64,000 bases of DNA from an uncultured Chlamydiaceae bacterium (GTDB lineage Bacteria > Chlamydiota > Chlamydiia > Chlamydiales > Chlamydiaceae), in NCBI GenBank assembly GCA_937884635.1, contig CALGBW010000008.1, positions 13,015 to 77,014 on the forward strand, written 5' to 3'. Shown here piece by piece: positions 61,577-64,000 of the stretch; the first letter of the stretch is position 1, and every line of letters begins with the position of its first letter. The notes below the pieces were generated by a model, which did no database searches, had not been told where the DNA came from, and was given only the letters and a program-made list of their open reading frames with translations. Made by a program: the position numbers and the translations under genes.

Positions 61577-63874
61577 ATGACGGTACAACCGACCTATATC
61601 ACTTTTCATAAGAATGTCGCCACAGCTTTAGCTGGAGGAAAGGTAGATGCGAGTAGTTCTGTATCAAGCTCGGCTATCTTTTTCCAGGTTCTCATGCAAA
61701 AGTCAGAGGGGTTGAAAAAGGCTTTGGGGTTGCTAGCGGAGGCGCAGTCCACCTCTGTCTTGCAAAAATCTCCTTTGCCTTACGAGAGTTACGCAGACTT
61801 TGCTTTAGATTTAGAAAGTAAGATTACGAATGATTTTGCTAGGCCGTACCTAGAAGATATAGATCCATTTTTAAAAGACCCCAATTTAGTTGCTGCTCAA
61901 GTATTTATTGATGGTTTGGAAGAGTCTTTTGCCGATTGGTTGCTTGCTTCTGAACGGGGAGGAATAGCCGATCCTACGGAAGGGGAAAAGGCAGTTACGC
62001 AACAATTTCAGAATCAACTACAAACATTGAAGCAATACTTCAAGGGAGAATCAGCAAACCCTACTGAGGCACAGTATAGCCAGTTATATGCTTTACCTAG
62101 AAGTTTTGTTGCTGCTATGGAAGAACTCATAGGCATGGATGCGCCTCCAAAAGGAAAGATTGTGAACTTTTGGATGGACATGATGATTATCTACAATTCT
62201 ATGACGTCTCTAGCAGATCCAGCTTCTAATGAGCTAAACACACAAATCTCAGACTATAACCTTCTTATAGATCGAGCAAATGCTACGATCAATACAATGC
62301 GTAATATCATCACATCCATTAAGAACTTCTGCAATCCTGTGTGGTCTATGGTGAGTTATGAAGCTCCAGGATGGACGGATGCGGATTATAACGCTATGGA
62401 AGGGGATTTAATTTCTACTCTCTTGACTTTGTGTGAGCAGTATCGTTCACTGCTACAAAACTATCCTACTGGGGAAGATCAATCTTTACCTGCTGAGATC
62501 CGGGATGAGGTGAAAGCGTTTGTAGATACGATGCAAACGATTCAGCTTAGGTATGAAAGTGAATCTAGTGTCTTATATTTAAATTATTTAATGGCTACAG
62601 CATATTGCTACTTAGCCTGTCAGTATCAGTATGGGGTATTAGAAGCCTCTAGCAAGGATGACTATAATCAAGCTTTAGCAAAAGAAAGGGATTTTTGGTA
62701 CTCCCGAGAGACCGGAGATCACATGAAAGATGCTTTTAAATTATATGAGACTATAGGTACTCCAGATAAACCAGATATTACACAGTTATTAGCTAAGGTG
62801 ATTATTTTTTTGGATACTGAAGCAAAACAGTTTAATCCGCTATTTTTCCAAGAAAGCATTGATAAGATTACAAAAAATAATAAGGGACACTTTGCTTCTC
62901 GCGAGGCTATGCAGACATTTTTGGATAAGATGGAAGCAAATATTGCATCTATTGAAACACAAATCTCTACATGGAGTGTAAAGATTGCAGAGTTGCTCAC
63001 AAAAAAAACAGAGATAGAGGTTTCTAATCGCAACTACTATACTGTGATGAACGAGGACAAAGCTACATTCGTTTCTTCTTCTCCTATTCAGTCTGTATAT
63101 GCTTCTTTAATGCTCGATAAGTACCTACCGAATCAACAGTTCGTTTTGGAAACATTGGGCTCTGAGATGACCTTTTCCAATAAGGCCGCTAAATATCTCA
63201 ATGAGATTATTCGTAATGTAGCTCATTTTCAAACAGCAGATGTGTACTATTGCTTAGGTATCTACATCAAGCAAATGAACCTGCAGGCATATGACGAAGT
63301 CGACAAGAAGGTAGATGCATTTCGAGCCAAAGAACTAGCTTGTTGTAATGCAGATCTCAAAAGGTCTAAGGCAGCTTTAACGAAGATCGAAGAAATTTTA
63401 GAAGAGATAAAAGAAGATGAAGAGCTCTCTTCATCACAACAAAAAGAGTTGCAGACCATTATTGGAGGCTTTGCACCACAGTTTCGCGCGTTAATTCGGA
63501 ATTTGAGTAGTTTGAAGACCTTCCTCTCTGGCATGAGAATAGTTACCGTTCCTGACAAGGAAAAGGATTCTAAAATAGAGGCGTTTACTGTAACGGTGCA
63601 TGAGAAAGCGTCAAATTCATGGTTAAGTGTATTAGCAGATTTAGAGAGCTTTGTCATTGATGGGGGAGATAATGCCTCTGTCTATGGTGGAGAGAAACAA
63701 ATTGCGCAGTCTCTAGAGTCCTATTTACAGGATTACATCACATTCAACCAAAATCAGCAGTTGGCTTTGCAGTTAGAAGGAGCTGCCATTCAACAGGAAT
63801 GGACGATTGTTGCTGCTTCTTTAGCTTTGATGAACAGTATTTTTGCAAAATTAATTCGTAGATTTAAGTCATAA
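61577..63874 (+). CDS. DUF582-family putative type III effector (CT711-like)
   Basis: 765 residues, no signal peptide or membrane segment, helical and coiled-coil-rich (for example NIASIETQISTWSVKIAEL; SKAALTKIEEILEEIKEDE). It starts MTVQPTYITFHKNVATALAGG. By position it matches C. trachomatis CT711, a member of the DUF582 group (CT619-621, CT711, CT712) reported as T3SS-secreted effectors conserved in pathogenic Chlamydia. A related gene follows in tandem at 63899. The domain assignment is from position and general composition rather than a motif I can quote. Confidence 0.75.
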   Translation: MTVQPTYITFHKNVATALAGGKVDASSSVSSSAIFFQVLMQKSEGLKKALGLLAEAQSTSVLQKSPLPYESYADFALDLESKITNDFARPYLEDIDPFLKDPNLVAAQVFIDGLEESFADWLLASERGGIADPTEGEKAVTQQFQNQLQTLKQYFKGESANPTEAQYSQLYALPRSFVAAMEELIGMDAPPKGKIVNFWMDMMIIYNSMTSLADPASNELNTQISDYNLLIDRANATINTMRNIITSIKNFCNPVWSMVSYEAPGWTDADYNAMEGDLISTLLTLCEQYRSLLQNYPTGEDQSLPAEIRDEVKAFVDTMQTIQLRYESESSVLYLNYLMATAYCYLACQYQYGVLEASSKDDYNQALAKERDFWYSRETGDHMKDAFKLYETIGTPDKPDITQLLAKVIIFLDTEAKQFNPLFFQESIDKITKNNKGHFASREAMQTFLDKMEANIASIETQISTWSVKIAELLTKKTEIEVSNRNYYTVMNEDKATFVSSSPIQSVYASLMLDKYLPNQQFVLETLGSEMTFSNKAAKYLNEIIRNVAHFQTADVYYCLGIYIKQMNLQAYDEVDKKVDAFRAKELACCNADLKRSKAALTKIEEILEEIKEDEELSSSQQKELQTIIGGFAPQFRALIRNLSSLKTFLSGMRIVTVPDKEKDSKIEAFTVTVHEKASNSWLSVLADLESFVIDGGDNASVYGGEKQIAQSLESYLQDYITFNQNQQLALQLEGAAIQQEWTIVAASLALMNSIFAKLIRRFKS

Positions 63875-63898
63875 CCATGTTATCGATCGGGGGCGATC

Positions 63899-64000
63899 AT
63901 GAATAACTCTTCTGTCCAACGAGTTCAGCATTTATTGCGATTAGTGGATGCTTCTATCCCTACAGAACGTCGTGTTTCTCCTGCAGAGGTGGCTGGGGAT
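63899..64000 (+). CDS. CT712-like DUF582-family protein, N-terminal fragment (runs off window)
   Basis: 34 codons from the ATG at 63899 (MNNSSVQRVQHLLRLVDAS) to the end of the window, still open. It is 24 bp after the previous stop, preceded by a GGGGG-rich ribosome-binding site that sits in a GATCG/CGATC hairpin. Position suggests the CT712 orthologue, partner of the CT711-like gene. Too short to test the domain here. Confidence 0.6.
   Translation, partial: MNNSSVQRVQHLLRLVDASIPTERRVSPAEVAGD

Overview
This window comes from a Chlamydia chromosome (family Chlamydiaceae). The evidence is the type III secretion cluster (sctJ-L-R-S-T), the CopB/CopD translocator operon with its Scc2 chaperone, an RsbU-type SpoIIE phosphatase, a Pgp6/ParA-like pair resembling chlamydial plasmid genes, a pckA-mreB-SNF2 cluster and DUF582 effector genes. 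Gene content follows the C. trachomatis blocks CT589-CT554 and then CT698/697, CT701 and CT703-CT712. Protein divergence and rearrangements point to a species other than C. trachomatis. CT numbers are recalled from the D/UW-3 annotation and serve only as landmarks.

Layout. Positions 1-12.5 kb, minus strand: a truncated RsbU-like sensor, rsbU, eno, uvrB, trpS, a CT584-like protein, a Pgp6-like protein, a ParA-like ATPase and thrS. At 12.7-13.7 kb (+) lies a DMT-family transporter. At 13.7-17.6 kb (-) is the T3SS translocator operon, read scc2, CT577-like, copB, copD. mutL (+) follows at 17.8-19.5 kb. From 19.5 to 29.8 kb (-) a type II secretion/pseudopilus block reads pepP, CT573-like, gspD, gspE, gspF, gspG, two pseudopilin-like genes and two accessory genes. 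From 30 to 34.6 kb (-) is the T3SS export-apparatus operon sctJ, CT560-like, sctL, sctR, sctS, sctT. From 34.7 to 42.6 kb (-) are lipA, lpdA, a zinc-ribbon membrane protein, a SWIM-SNF2 helicase and brnQ. From 43 to 48.2 kb (+) are mnmE, nth and secA. From 48.3 to 54.8 kb (-) are der (frameshifted), pcnB, clpX, clpP, tig and tRNA-Gly. From 55 to 64 kb (+) are a second SWIM-SNF2 helicase, mreB, pckA and two DUF582 effector-like genes, the last running off the window.

How the genes work together. Two protein export machines dominate. The T3SS basal body and export gate (sctJ to sctT), the translocator pair CopB/CopD with chaperone, the CT584-like protein and the DUF582 proteins form one host-interaction set. 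The gsp block is a partial type II secretion system. RsbU and its truncated neighbour suggest membrane sensing that feeds a partner-switching pathway. Central metabolism (enolase, PEP carboxykinase, LpdA, LipA), translation (trpS, thrS, mnmE, tRNA-Gly), proteostasis (ClpXP, trigger factor) and DNA repair (uvrB, mutL, nth) fill the rest.

Most notable observations: an apparently 4-nt deletion that splits the usually essential GTPase gene der; inversion of the whole gsp block relative to remembered C. trachomatis order; a rearranged brnQ/mnmE-nth/secA junction lacking psd and CT700; an uncharacterised highly structured stretch of about 290 nt upstream of mnmE; a duplicated leader of about 52 bp before two genes; and several long perfect inverted repeats at gene boundaries. 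I see no CRISPR array, insertion sequence, phage or resistance island.
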